This document shows, in pieces, positions 42,263 to 51,748 of a stretch of DNA of 64,000 bases. Source of the stretch: CAKSFT01 sp045544615 (GTDB lineage: Bacteria > Bacillota > Clostridia > UBA1381). The stretch is taken from the NCBI GenBank assembly GCA_045544615.1, contig JAZPZI010000039.1, forward strand, positions 1 to 64,000, read 5' to 3'. The notes beneath the pieces were generated by a model. The model saw nothing but the letters and a program-made list of their open reading frames with translations. It was not told the DNA's origin and searched no databases. Position numbers and translations under genes: made by a program. Every line of letters starts with the position of its first letter. Within the stretch, counting starts at the first letter, position 1.

Positions 42263-43939
42263 ATGGAAGAAAACAGAGAAAATATAGGCACTAATTTTAT
42301 ACACGAGGCAATCAACAAGGACTTGGCAGACGGTGTTTATAGCAAGGTACAGACAAGATTTCCGCCAGAGCCTAACGGATATTTGCATATCGGTCATGCA
42401 AAGGCTATCTGCATCGACTTCGGAACAGCAGAAAAGTATAAGGGCGAATGTAATCTCCGACTCGATGATACTAATCCTACAAAAGAGGATACCGAGTATG
42501 TTGATGCTATAATGGAGGACATAAAGTGGCTCGGCTTTAAGTGGAACAAGGTGCTTTATGCATCAGATTACTTTGACGATATCTATGAGTGTGCAATAAA
42601 GCTTATCAAGATGGGAAAGGCGTTTGTTGACGACCTCTCGGCTGATGAGATAAGAGAATACAGAGGCACACTCACAACTCCGGGTAAGGAAAGCCCATAT
42701 AAGTCAAGAAGCATCGAAGAAAACCTTGATCTTTTTGAGAGAATGACAAAGGGTGAGTTCGGAAACGGCGAGAAGGTGTTAAGAGCAAAGATTGATATGG
42801 CGTCTCCTAACCTCAATATGCGTGACCCGGTAATCTACAGAATACTCCACGCAACCCACCACAGAACAGGCGACAAGTGGTGCGTATATCCGATGTATGA
42901 CTTTGCACACCCGATTTCGGATACTGTTGAGGGTGTTACACACTCACTCTGCTCACTCGAGTTTGAGGACCACAGACCGCTTTATGACTGGTTCCTGAAG
43001 GAGCTTGGCTTTGAGGCTCCGTCACGCCAGATTGAATTTGCAAGAATGAACTTAAACTATACCTTAACAAGTAAGAGAAAGTGCTTGAAGCTTGTTACCG
43101 ACGGTATTGTTTCAGGCTGGGATGACCCGAGAATGGGAACTCTCTGCGGTATGAGAAGACGTGGTTATACTGCCGCTGCAATCAGGGATTTCTGCGAGAG
43201 AATCGGTGTTGCAAAGGCAAATAGCGTAATTGATTTCAGTCTCCTCGAGCATTGCGTAAGGGAGGACTTGAATAAGGTTGCACCGAGAGCTATGGCGGTA
43301 TTGAGACCACTAAAGCTCATTGTTGACAATTATCCGGAAGGTAAGACCGAGGAAATCACAGTTGAGGTAAACCCTGAAAATCCGGATGCAGGAACAAGAA
43401 CCGTAACATTCTCAAAGAACCTCTATATTGAGGCTGACGACTTTATGGAAGAACCGCCAAAGAAGTATTTCAGAATGTTCCCGGGAAATGAAGTGCGTCT
43501 AAAGGGTGCATATTATGTGACCTGCACAGGTGTTGACAAGGATGAGAACGGCGAGATAGTTGCACTTCACTGCACATATGATCCTGAGAGCTTCGGCGGT
43601 GAAACACCTGACGGCAGAAAGGTAAGAGGCACAATCCACTGGGTAAGTGCTGACCATGCAGTTGCTGCGACAGTCAGACTCTATGACAGACTTTTCAATG
43701 TTGAGAATCCGTCGGATGAGAGCAAGGTCGGAAGCTTTACCGAAAACCTGAACCCTGACTCGGTTGAGGTCCTGGAAAACTGTAAGCTTGAGGCGAACTT
43801 AAAGGATGCAAAGCCGGGCGACAGCTTCCAGTTTATGAGACTCGGATATTTCTGTGTTGATACCGAGAGCACAGATGATAAGTTGGTATTTAACCGCACA
43901 GTTGCCCTTAAGGATTCATGGGCAAAGGCGAACAAATAA
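42263..43939 (+). CDS. glnS: Glutaminyl-tRNA synthetase
   Basis: Charges tRNA-Gln directly. The 558-residue protein has RFPPEPNGYLHIGHAKA (class I HIGH motif, about residues 32-48), LRLDDTNP, and a C-terminal two-barrel anticodon-binding region (HWVSADHAVAATVRLYDRLF). The ATG at 42263 fits the GlnRS N-terminus; TTG 42251 lacks room for a ribosome site. Many Firmicutes make Gln-tRNA through GatCAB instead, so a GlnRS is informative about the lineage. Confidence 0.96.
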   Translation: MEENRENIGTNFIHEAINKDLADGVYSKVQTRFPPEPNGYLHIGHAKAICIDFGTAEKYKGECNLRLDDTNPTKEDTEYVDAIMEDIKWLGFKWNKVLYASDYFDDIYECAIKLIKMGKAFVDDLSADEIREYRGTLTTPGKESPYKSRSIEENLDLFERMTKGEFGNGEKVLRAKIDMASPNLNMRDPVIYRILHATHHRTGDKWCVYPMYDFAHPISDTVEGVTHSLCSLEFEDHRPLYDWFLKELGFEAPSRQIEFARMNLNYTLTSKRKCLKLVTDGIVSGWDDPRMGTLCGMRRRGYTAAAIRDFCERIGVAKANSVIDFSLLEHCVREDLNKVAPRAMAVLRPLKLIVDNYPEGKTEEITVEVNPENPDAGTRTVTFSKNLYIEADDFMEEPPKKYFRMFPGNEVRLKGAYYVTCTGVDKDENGEIVALHCTYDPESFGGETPDGRKVRGTIHWVSADHAVAATVRLYDRLFNVENPSDESKVGSFTENLNPDSVEVLENCKLEANLKDAKPGDSFQFMRLGYFCVDTESTDDKLVFNRTVALKDSWAKANK

Positions 43940-43972
43940 ACCGTAGGTAAGACGGGAAGGAATGAAACGAAA

Positions 43973-45169
43973 ATGAATTACGAAAAATTTTATGCAGACA
44001 GAGTAAAACCAATGAAGGGCTCTGCAATCCGTGAGATGTTCAAAAGAATGGCAGACCCAGAGATTATTTCGCTTGCGGGCGGAAACCCTGCATCCGAGCT
44101 TTTCCCGGGTGATGAGCTCTCAAAGATTGCAGGAAAAATCCTTATGACAAACCCGACAGGTGCTTTGCAGTACGGCACAACCGACGGCGTTCCTGCAATG
44201 AAGGAATGTGCTATCGGGAGAGCTAAAAAGGCAAACTCATATAAGGACACCGATGCGGTTATTATCATGACCGGTGCGAATCAGGGAATTGACCTGACCA
44301 CCAAGGCATTGATAAACAAGGGCGACAAGATTATAGTTGAGAGCCCGAGCTTTATCGGAAGCCTGAATGCGTTCAGAACATACGAAGCCGAGCTTGTTGG
44401 CGTTAAGGTGGATGACGACGGAATGAATATCGAGGCTCTGGAGGAGGCTTTGAAGGCCAACTCGGATGTCAAGATGATCTACACTATCCCGACATTCCAG
44501 AACCCGACAGGTACAACAATGACACTCGAGAAGAGAAAACGCCTGATCGAGCTTGCAAACAAGTATGATGTATTGGTGCTTGAGGATAATCCGTATGGCG
44601 ATCTGAGATTCAAGGGCGAGGATATCCCGACCTTGAAGTCTATGGATACCGAGGGAAGAGTTATCTATGTCGGCTCATTCTCGAAGATTTTGTCACCGGG
44701 TATGCGACTTGGCTATCTTGTGGCAGCACCTGAGCTTATCGCAAAAATCGAAATCCTAAAGCAGGTAAACGACGTGCATACACCGGTTTTGACACAGCTT
44801 ATGTGCGTTGAGTTTATGAAAAAATACAACATTGACTCATATATTGCCAAAAACCGTGACCTCTACGGCAAGAAGTGTGCAGTTATGGTTGAGGCGATGG
44901 AAAAGTACTTCCCGAAGGGAAAGGTTAAGTGGACAGTTCCTGACGGCGGAATCTTCCTCTGGTGTGAATGCCCTGAACTTGAGGACATCTCACCGGTTGT
45001 TGAGAAGGCACTCGAGAAAAAGGTTGCAATCGTACCGGGCTCGAACTTTGCTATCGATATGAAGGCACCGTCTAATATGTTCCGCCTTAACTATTCATCG
45101 GCAACACCTGAGAAGATTGAAGAGGGTGTACGCCGTCTTGGTGAGGCTCTTTGTGAAATTTTAGGTTAA
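43973..45169 (+). CDS. PLP-dependent aminotransferase, 2-aminoadipate/aromatic type
   Basis: 398 residues, fold type I class I/II aminotransferase of the LysN/MocR-like group without a DNA-binding domain. Landmarks are SLAGGNPASELFP, IMTGANQGIDL, YTIPTFQNPTGTT, LEDNPYGDLRF and the PLP lysine in VGSFSKILSPGMRLGYL. The preferred amino acid cannot be fixed; multi-substrate transaminases are common in this group. GAAGGAA precedes the ATG; 33 bp after glnS and 14 bp before trpS, so probably in one operon. Confidence 0.88.
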   Translation: MNYEKFYADRVKPMKGSAIREMFKRMADPEIISLAGGNPASELFPGDELSKIAGKILMTNPTGALQYGTTDGVPAMKECAIGRAKKANSYKDTDAVIIMTGANQGIDLTTKALINKGDKIIVESPSFIGSLNAFRTYEAELVGVKVDDDGMNIEALEEALKANSDVKMIYTIPTFQNPTGTTMTLEKRKRLIELANKYDVLVLEDNPYGDLRFKGEDIPTLKSMDTEGRVIYVGSFSKILSPGMRLGYLVAAPELIAKIEILKQVNDVHTPVLTQLMCVEFMKKYNIDSYIAKNRDLYGKKCAVMVEAMEKYFPKGKVKWTVPDGGIFLWCECPELEDISPVVEKALEKKVAIVPGSNFAIDMKAPSNMFRLNYSSATPEKIEEGVRRLGEALCEILG

Positions 45170-45183
45170 GAGGTATTTTGAAA

Positions 45184-46185
45184 ATGGATGATAAGAAGAT
45201 AATTTTCTCGGGGATTCAGCCCTCGGGAGTTATAACACTCGGTAACTATCTGGGTGCACTCAAAAACTGGGTAGACCTCCAGCACGATTACCATTGCTGC
45301 TACTCGATTGTTGATATGCACGCAATCACAGTAAGACAGGACCCGGCAGAGCTTCGTAAGCGTTCGCTTGATTTATTGAAGCTCTATATCGCCTGCGGAA
45401 TCGACCCGGAGGAAAACCTGCTCTTTATGCAGTCGCACGTTCCGGCTCACGCAGAGCTTGCATGGATTTTAAACTGCTACACCTATATGGGCGAGCTTTC
45501 GAGAATGACACAGTTTAAGGATAAATCAAAAAGACATGAAGATAATATAAATGCAGGGCTCTTTACATACCCTGTCCTTATGGCGGCAGATATACTTCTC
45601 TATAAGTCTGACCTTGTTCCTGTCGGAAAGGACCAGATGCAGCATCTTGAGCTTGCAAGGGATATTGCAATCCGCTTCAACTCTGTTTACGGCGATGTAT
45701 TTACAGTACCGGAGGGATTCGTGACCAAGGCAGGAGCCAAGATTATGAGCTTAACAGAGCCTACAAAGAAGATGTCAAAATCTGACCCGAATCCGAAGGG
45801 ATACATCTCGATGCTTGATGACTTCAATGTAATTGCAAAGAAGATAAAGAGTGCAACTACAGACAGCGAAGGCATCATCGAATACCGTGAAAATGACCCT
45901 GAAAAGGCAGGTATCAATAACCTTTTGAGTATTATGGCGGCAGTTTGCGGTAAGACTCCGGAGGAGGTTGCAAAGGAATATAGCGGTAAGGGTTACGGCG
46001 ACTTCAAGGCAGATATTGCCGAGGCGGTTGTTGAGCATATCCGTCCTATCCGTGAAAAGTATGACGATTTGTCAAAGAACAAGGACTACCTTGAGGGAAT
46101 ATATAAGATGGGTGCAGAGCGTGCAGGCAAAATGGCGGCTCGCACAATCACCAAGGTGAAGAAGAAGGTCGGATTTATAATCTGA
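45184..46185 (+). CDS. trpS: Tryptophanyl-tRNA synthetase
   Basis: Charges tRNA-Trp. 333 residues with FSGIQPSGVITLGNYLGAL (HIGH-type region), the tryptophan-pocket segment MAADILLYKSDLVPVGKDQ and the KMSKS loop KKMSKSDPN. The ATG at 45184 has AAGAGG 10 bp upstream; TTG 45178 is an alternative adding two residues. No T-box leader is visible, as it follows the aminotransferase gene after only 14 bp. Confidence 0.96.
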   Translation: MDDKKIIFSGIQPSGVITLGNYLGALKNWVDLQHDYHCCYSIVDMHAITVRQDPAELRKRSLDLLKLYIACGIDPEENLLFMQSHVPAHAELAWILNCYTYMGELSRMTQFKDKSKRHEDNINAGLFTYPVLMAADILLYKSDLVPVGKDQMQHLELARDIAIRFNSVYGDVFTVPEGFVTKAGAKIMSLTEPTKKMSKSDPNPKGYISMLDDFNVIAKKIKSATTDSEGIIEYRENDPEKAGINNLLSIMAAVCGKTPEEVAKEYSGKGYGDFKADIAEAVVEHIRPIREKYDDLSKNKDYLEGIYKMGAERAGKMAARTITKVKKKVGFII

Positions 46186-46204
46186 CCCTTGAGGGAGAAC
46201 ACGA

Positions 46205-47299
46205 ATGAAAACTCATGAACTGATTTTTTTGGTGTTGTCATTTATAGTCGCATTTGTGATTACCTTTCTGATGACTCCGATTGCAAAGCATATAGCATAC
46301 AGCATCAAGGCAATCGATGTTCCGAAGGATGCACGGCGTATGCACAAGCGCCCGATACCGAGACTCGGCGGACTTGCGATGATTTTCGGATTTATGGTTG
46401 CGGTTTTGTGCTTTGGAAGGCTCGATAAAGGCCTTACCTCGGTGCTTATTTCGGGTATGATTATTGCGATAATGGGAGTCATAGACGATGCCAAAGCGCT
46501 CGATGCAAAGCCAAAGTTTTTAGTGCAGATTATTGCGGCGCTGATAGTGGTTTTGTGGGGCGAGCTCCGAATAGAGGTATTTACAAACCCGATTGTATGG
46601 TCCGGAGAGCCTTATCTTGTGTTGCCGATGTGGGCATCGGTTATCGTTTCGGTTTTGTGGATAGTCTTTATCACCAACGCAGTAAATTTCATAGACGGAC
46701 TCGACGGTCTTGCGGCGGGCGTTTCTGCCATAATGACGGTCAGCCTTGTATTCATATCGGCACGACTCGGTGAGTATCCGGTTGCTGTTTTGGGAACTGC
46801 GCTGATGGGTGCGTGCTTTGGATTTTTGCCGTATAATTTCAACCCGGCAAAGATGTTTATGGGCGATACCGGCTCGACATTTTTAGGGTTTATGCTTGCG
46901 ACAATCTCGATTCAGGGAGTGTTCAAAAGCTATGCGGTAATATCGTTTGCAGTACCGCTTCTTATCTTGGGACTTCCGCTTTTCGATGCACTTTTTGCTA
47001 TGATAAGACGAATTATGAAAGGTCAGAGCCCGATGCAGGCAGACAGAGGACACCTGCACCACAGACTCATCGACATGGGATTTTCGCAGAAACAGTCGGT
47101 ATTTATACTCTATGCAATAAGCGGAATACTTGGAATCACTGCGGTAATCCTGGCAGAAAGCAGTGCACTCAGAGCTGTGCTTTTGCTTGTTTGCGTGATA
47201 ATATTTGTGCTAATTCAGGGAATCCTCATAAAGCCGGGAAGGCATAAAGAAGATGCAGATGAGAATTTGACCGACGAAGAAAATAAAGGAGAAGAATAA
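46205..47299 (+). CDS. Undecaprenyl-phosphate GlcNAc-1-phosphate transferase (TagO/WecA type)
   Basis: Starts lipid-linked glycan synthesis at the membrane by adding GlcNAc-1-phosphate to undecaprenyl phosphate. 364 residues with about eleven transmembrane helices; motifs KRPIPRLGGLAM, IMGVIDDAKALDAK (Asp pair for Mg), NAVNFIDGLDGLAAG, FMGDTGSTFLG and HLHHRLIDMG. The HLHHRL block separates it from MraY. The stop overlaps the start of wecB by one base (TAATG), tying GlcNAc lipid and ManNAc supply together. Confidence 0.92.
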   Translation: MKTHELIFLVLSFIVAFVITFLMTPIAKHIAYSIKAIDVPKDARRMHKRPIPRLGGLAMIFGFMVAVLCFGRLDKGLTSVLISGMIIAIMGVIDDAKALDAKPKFLVQIIAALIVVLWGELRIEVFTNPIVWSGEPYLVLPMWASVIVSVLWIVFITNAVNFIDGLDGLAAGVSAIMTVSLVFISARLGEYPVAVLGTALMGACFGFLPYNFNPAKMFMGDTGSTFLGFMLATISIQGVFKSYAVISFAVPLLILGLPLFDALFAMIRRIMKGQSPMQADRGHLHHRLIDMGFSQKQSVFILYAISGILGITAVILAESSALRAVLLLVCVIIFVLIQGILIKPGRHKEDADENLTDEENKGEE

Positions 47300-48450
47300 T
47301 GGATAAAATAAAGGTGATGACGGTTTTCGGCACACGTCCCGAGGCTATTAAGATGGCACCTTTGGCGATTGAGCTTGAAAAAAATCCTAAAATCGAGAGC
47401 ATTGTTTGTGTTACTGCACAGCACCGTGAGATGCTCGACCAAGTTATGGAACTTTTCAAACTCAAAGCCGACTATGACCTTGATATAATGAAAGAGCGCC
47501 AGAGTCTTTTGGGAATAACCACAAGAGTTTTAGAAGGGCTTGACGCCGTTATGAAGGAGGCAAAGCCTGACATAGTGCTTGTACACGGCGACACAACAAC
47601 AAGCTTTGTCGGTGCATTGGCAGCGTTCTATAATCAGATTCCTGTAGGACATGTTGAGGCAGGCTTGAGAACTTATGATAAATACTCGCCATTCCCTGAG
47701 GAGATGAACAGAAATCTCACAGGAAGAATTGCCGAGCTTCATTTCTCACCGACGGTACAAAACCGTGATAATCTCTTGAGGGAAAATATCCCTGCAGAGG
47801 ACATTTTCATTACGGGAAATACTGTAATTGATGCCTTAAAGACTACAGTAAGGGAAGAGTATGTTTTCCAGAACGATACTCTAAACAGTATGGATTTTGA
47901 CGGGAAGCGTGTGATTGTAGTCACAGCACACCGCCGTGAGAATCTCGGAAAACCGCTTGAGAATATATGCAATGCGATTTTAGACATCACAAAGGAATAC
48001 CCCGATGTTGAGGTGGTGTATCCTGTACACTTAAACCCTGCGGTAAGAGAAACTGTATTTGGAATCCTCGGCTCGGAGGAGAGAATACACCTTATAGACC
48101 CTGTATCGGTTGATGACCTCCATAATGCGATTTCAAGAAGCTATATGGTTATGACCGACTCGGGCGGTATTCAGGAAGAAGCTCCCGCACTTGCAAAGCC
48201 TGTTCTGGTTTTGCGTCGTGAAACAGAACGTCCCGAGGCGGTAGCAGCGGGAACTGTTAAGCTTGCAGGCGTGGAGAGAGATGTGATAATCTCGATGGCA
48301 AAGGATTTGCTCGATAACGAAGAAAGCTATAAGGCTATGGCACACGCCGCAAACCCTTACGGTGACGGTAACGCATCGGGAAGAATAATTGATGCAATAC
48401 TCTATAGATACGGTTATTCGAAGGATCGTCCGAAAGACTATATTATTTAA
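47299..48450 (+). CDS. wecB: UDP-N-acetylglucosamine 2-epimerase, non-hydrolysing
   Basis: Interconverts UDP-GlcNAc and UDP-ManNAc for wall polymers (called mnaA in Bacillus). 383 residues: FGTRPEAIKMAPL at the N-terminus, VHGDTTTSFVGALAAFY, GHVEAGLRT, VTAHRRENLG, TDSGGIQEEAP and LRRETERPEA, all family hallmarks. Start overlaps the previous stop. A ManNAc transferase (TagA) is not in the window. Confidence 0.95.
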   Translation: MDKIKVMTVFGTRPEAIKMAPLAIELEKNPKIESIVCVTAQHREMLDQVMELFKLKADYDLDIMKERQSLLGITTRVLEGLDAVMKEAKPDIVLVHGDTTTSFVGALAAFYNQIPVGHVEAGLRTYDKYSPFPEEMNRNLTGRIAELHFSPTVQNRDNLLRENIPAEDIFITGNTVIDALKTTVREEYVFQNDTLNSMDFDGKRVIVVTAHRRENLGKPLENICNAILDITKEYPDVEVVYPVHLNPAVRETVFGILGSEERIHLIDPVSVDDLHNAISRSYMVMTDSGGIQEEAPALAKPVLVLRRETERPEAVAAGTVKLAGVERDVIISMAKDLLDNEESYKAMAHAANPYGDGNASGRIIDAILYRYGYSKDRPKDYII

Positions 48451-48470
48451 TAAGGAAGAAATACGATTTA

Positions 48471-49823
48471 ATGGAACAACAGAATAAAATGGGGACAATG
48501 GGAATCAACCGATTGCTCATAACAATGTCCCTGCCAATGATGATTTCTATGCTTGTGCAGTCGATGTACAATATCGTGGACAGTATATTCGTATCGCACT
48601 TTGACCCGAGGGCACTCACTGCGGTGTCCTTGTGTTTCCCGGTACAGACGCTGATGATTGCGTTCGGAAACGGGACAAGCATAGGTGTAAATTCGATTTT
48701 ATCAAGAAAACTCGGCGAGGGTGACAGAGCAGGTGCTACAAAGGTTGCACTAACCGGTGTATTTTTAGCACTTATCACCTCGATTGTTTTTGCAATCGCC
48801 GGAGGCTTTACAGCAAATAAGATTTTCGGCTTTTTCACCGACGACCCCGAGACTGCGAAGATGGCATCACAGTACATGTGGTGGTGTACCGTTTTCTCAC
48901 TCGGCACATTTATGCAGAATATCGGTGAAAAGCTCCTGATATCGACAGGAAAAACGACATACAGTATGATATCGCAGATGAGCGGTGCTGTTATAAATAT
49001 AATCCTTGACCCGATTTTGATTTTCGGACTTCTGGGCGCACCTAAGCTTGGTATTTCGGGTGCTGCGATTGCAACTATTATCGGACAATGGGGTGCGATG
49101 ATTATTGCCTTTAGCTTTAATGCTCTGAAGAACAAGGAAATATCACTGAATCCAAAAGGCTTTAAGCCGGAAGGTTCGATGGTTGGCGAGATTTATAAGA
49201 TTGCAGTTCCGTCGATTATTATGCAGTCGATTATGTCGGCTATGACCTTCGGCATGAATAAGATTCTTGGCGGAGATGTTGAGATTGCGGTGTTTGGTGC
49301 ATACTATAAGCTCCATAGCTTTATCTTTATGCCGATATTTGGCTTGACGGGTGCGATGATACCGATTGTTGCATATAACCTCGGTGCAAAAAAGCGTGAC
49401 AGAATTTATAAGACTATCCGGCTTGCACTCTATATTTCGATTTCGATTATGGCGATTGGCACAATCCTTTTTGAACTCTTCCCGGGCTTTTTCCTTGGAA
49501 TATTCAAGGCGGACAGCGAGATGCTCCGGATAGGTGTTCCGGCACTTCGCATAATCTCGATAGGCTTTTGCTTCTCGGGGTTTTCGATAGTGTTCTGCTC
49601 GTGCTTCCAGGCAATCGGCAGAGCGTTTTTGAGCATGATAGTATCGATTGCAAGACAGCTTATAATTATCCTGCCACTTGCGTTTTTGATAAAGATGTTT
49701 TTCGGCACAGGCTATGTCTGGTGGGCAATGACGACCGCCGAGGTTGTCGGATGTGCGGTGTCGGTTACTATGTATATAATAGTTAAGAAAAAGATTCTTG
49801 AAAAGATTCCGGATAATGTATAA
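48471..49823 (+). CDS. MATE family efflux protein
   Basis: 450 residues with twelve predicted transmembrane helices in two repeated halves, start INRLLITMSLPMMISMLVQSMYNIVDSIFVSHF. MATE proteins export drugs or metabolites using Na+ or H+. It lies 20 bp after wecB with a weak AAGGAAG site; an exporter of lipid-linked glycans would belong to another branch (MurJ/Wzx), so a role in the polymer pathway is not implied. A terminator follows. Confidence 0.9.
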   Translation: MEQQNKMGTMGINRLLITMSLPMMISMLVQSMYNIVDSIFVSHFDPRALTAVSLCFPVQTLMIAFGNGTSIGVNSILSRKLGEGDRAGATKVALTGVFLALITSIVFAIAGGFTANKIFGFFTDDPETAKMASQYMWWCTVFSLGTFMQNIGEKLLISTGKTTYSMISQMSGAVINIILDPILIFGLLGAPKLGISGAAIATIIGQWGAMIIAFSFNALKNKEISLNPKGFKPEGSMVGEIYKIAVPSIIMQSIMSAMTFGMNKILGGDVEIAVFGAYYKLHSFIFMPIFGLTGAMIPIVAYNLGAKKRDRIYKTIRLALYISISIMAIGTILFELFPGFFLGIFKADSEMLRIGVPALRIISIGFCFSGFSIVFCSCFQAIGRAFLSMIVSIARQLIIILPLAFLIKMFFGTGYVWWAMTTAEVVGCAVSVTMYIIVKKKILEKIPDNV

Positions 49824-49849
49824 AAGAACGGCTTTGGCCGTTCTTTTTT
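49823..49849 (+). terminator. Terminator after the MATE gene
   Basis: AAGAACGG pairs with CCGTTCTT around CTTTGG, followed by TTTT. Confidence 0.9.
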
Positions 49850-49902
49850 GTGCGAATAACACCGCAGACCTCCCTCATATACTTATCAGGGGAGGTGTTT
49901 TT

Positions 49903-50865
49903 ATGAAGCGGTTTTTGGTTTTTGTGTTGATAATTTTTGTTGTGATTATGATTTTGCCGGCGGTGGTGTTCTTAGTGCCCGACAAAGCCGAAGAAGCACC
50001 CATTCCTGATAGCGAGCAGGCTTCGAGTGTTGACAAAATCAGCGTATATATAAAGGAAGAGGACAGGGTAGAGGAGATGGATACCATGCAGTACCTAAAA
50101 GAGGTGGTCGCCGCCGAAATGCCTGTCGATTTCCACGATGAAGCTCTAAAAGCCCAGGCGGTTGCTGCCCGTACATATATGGTAAACAGAAGAAATAACG
50201 GAGGAACAGATCTGCATAAGGGTGCGGTAATATGTACCGACTCAACGCACTGCAAAGCCTGGATAAGCGAGGAAAAGCGAAAGGAGCTCTGGGCAGATGC
50301 AAGCGACGAAAAATGGGAGAAGATTTCCCGTGCTGTTGAGGAAACCGACGGCGTGATTATAACATACGAAAAGGAGCCGATAAGTGCGGTATTTCACTCA
50401 ACCTCGTCGGGGATGACCGAAAATGCCGAGGATGTCTGGGGTGGAAGTGTTCCGTATCTTGTAAGTGTCGAAAGCCCAGGCGATGCCGAGTCGCCAAAGT
50501 TCAGCTCGGATGCGAGGTTTTCAGTTTCTGAGTTCAGAACCATAGCCGAGAAAAATATTTCAGGCATCGACTGGGGAAATGGCAACTTTTCCGAGATTTT
50601 AAGAAGTAATGCAGGCGGAATAAGATCGCTCAAGATCGGCGGTGTCGCAATCGGTGGCACAACCTTTCGTTCTATCTTCGGGCTTCGTTCGACAAATGTG
50701 GAACTGACCGAAAAGGACGGCGAGATTGTGATGTCTGCTAAAGGCTACGGCCACGGTGTCGGAATGAGTCAGTACGGTGCAAACTACCTTGCCAATGCAG
50801 GGAAGAGCTATGAGGAGATACTAAAAACCTACTACACAGGTGTTGAGGTGGGTAGGGTTTATTAG
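49903..50865 (+). CDS. spoIID: Stage II sporulation protein D (SpoIID/LytB domain)
   Basis: Lytic transglycosylase that, with SpoIIP, remodels septal peptidoglycan during engulfment. 320 residues: N-terminal membrane anchor (about 2-24), then the SpoIID domain with LKEVVAAEMPVDFHDEALKAQAVAART (landmark: the Glu after AA is catalytic in the family), STSSGMTENAEDVWG and the C-terminal GYGHGVGMSQYGANYLA. ATG 49903 has GGGGAGG upstream; an open frame extends back to 49798 over the MATE terminator and is not used. It stands between the MATE gene and sigH, a different context from Bacillus. Confidence 0.93.
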   Translation: MKRFLVFVLIIFVVIMILPAVVFLVPDKAEEAPIPDSEQASSVDKISVYIKEEDRVEEMDTMQYLKEVVAAEMPVDFHDEALKAQAVAARTYMVNRRNNGGTDLHKGAVICTDSTHCKAWISEEKRKELWADASDEKWEKISRAVEETDGVIITYEKEPISAVFHSTSSGMTENAEDVWGGSVPYLVSVESPGDAESPKFSSDARFSVSEFRTIAEKNISGIDWGNGNFSEILRSNAGGIRSLKIGGVAIGGTTFRSIFGLRSTNVELTEKDGEIVMSAKGYGHGVGMSQYGANYLANAGKSYEEILKTYYTGVEVGRVY

Positions 50866-50965
50866 AATTTGCTCGAATTTAATAAAATGTTGTCGGTTTT
50901 TGGTGAAAAAAACAATAAACAAAATCAAAACCGAGTTAAATTTGTGAAATATATATAATTTTTCC

Positions 50966-50994
50966 TTGACAAGGAGATTTTGGTGTGTTATAAT
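50966..50994 (+). promoter_or_regulatory. Consensus SigA promoter of sigH
   Basis: TTGACA (50966-50971), 17-bp spacer, TATAAT (50989-50994): both hexamers match the consensus exactly. The start of sigH is 33 bp downstream. Confidence 0.85.
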
Positions 50995-51026
50995 ATTCGT
51001 AGCATTTTCAAAGGAGGATAATATTT

Positions 51027-51641
51027 ATGGCGAATATTACACCTCTTTGCGAGATGACCGATGAGGAAGTTGTGCTTCTTGCCCAGTCGGGTGATGAGGC
51101 GGCTTTAGAGCATATCATAGTACGTTATTCGGGGTTTGTGAACAGGCGGGCAAAGAAGTTTTTCTTGGTCGGCTCGGAGCACGATGACCTGATTCAGGAG
51201 GGTATGATAGGGCTTTATGAGGCAGTAAAAGCTTTCAGGGTTGGCACTACCGCTTTTCGCACATTTGCCGGAATCTGTATCAGACGGCAGATGATAAGCG
51301 CAGTCAAGAAGGCGACAAGGGACAAGCATAAACCGCTTAATTTCTATGTTTCCTTTGACAAGGAGGAGTTCTCGGGCGAGGGCGAATCCCGGATGCTTGT
51401 ATCAAACCTCGAGAAAGCACCGCAGGACCCTGAGTCAATTGTAATTGACAAGGAAAGCTTTGACGGGATTGAGAGCACAATCAACAAGACGTTGAGCAAA
51501 CTCGAGCTTGAGGTTTTGATGCTCTATCTTGAAGGTTATTCTTATCGGCAGATCGCAGAAAAAATCGGCAAACAAGTCAAGACAGTGGATAATGCAATAT
51601 GCCGCATAAAAAGAAAGATTGAAAATGCACTAAGTAATTGA
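51027..51641 (+). CDS. sigH: RNA polymerase sigma factor H
   Basis: Sigma-70 family factor for the transition to stationary phase and early sporulation. 204 residues: region 2 with SEHDDLIQEGMIGLYEAVKAF, then FRTFAGICIRRQMISAVK, a short linker, and region 4 with LSKLELEVLMLYLEGYSYRQ and a helix-turn-helix IAEKIGKQVKTVDNAI. No region 1 or 3 of full length, as expected for SigH. AAAGGAGG sits 8 bp before the ATG. A possible structured leader and a zinc-ribbon gene follow with no terminator between. Confidence 0.93.
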   Translation: MANITPLCEMTDEEVVLLAQSGDEAALEHIIVRYSGFVNRRAKKFFLVGSEHDDLIQEGMIGLYEAVKAFRVGTTAFRTFAGICIRRQMISAVKKATRDKHKPLNFYVSFDKEEFSGEGESRMLVSNLEKAPQDPESIVIDKESFDGIESTINKTLSKLELEVLMLYLEGYSYRQIAEKIGKQVKTVDNAICRIKRKIENALSN

Positions 51642-51646
51642 CACAT

Positions 51647-51730
51647 CTGTCAGAGTAGCTTAAATAAGTAAAGCGATGCAGTGCATTATGTGGGTGCAAC
51701 TCCCATCTTGACAGGAATATTAAAAATTTT
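51647..51730 (+). ncRNA. Candidate structured leader between sigH and the zinc-ribbon gene
   Basis: CTGTCA (51647-51652) can pair with TGACAG (51709-51714) and enclose smaller hairpins: ATGCA/TGCAT near 51676-51686 and TGGG/CCCA around TGCAACT near 51691-51705. The rest up to the ribosome site is AT-rich. I recognise no known riboswitch class. It may be an RNA element regulating the small gene or simply the 3' end of the sigH mRNA. Confidence 0.35.
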
Positions 51731-51748
51731 TAAGTGAGGGAATTTATC

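Noticed and set aside
49798..49902. Longer SpoIID N-terminus
   Set aside because: The extension crosses the MATE terminator and stop codon; ATG 49903 has GGGGAGG and begins with a membrane anchor.
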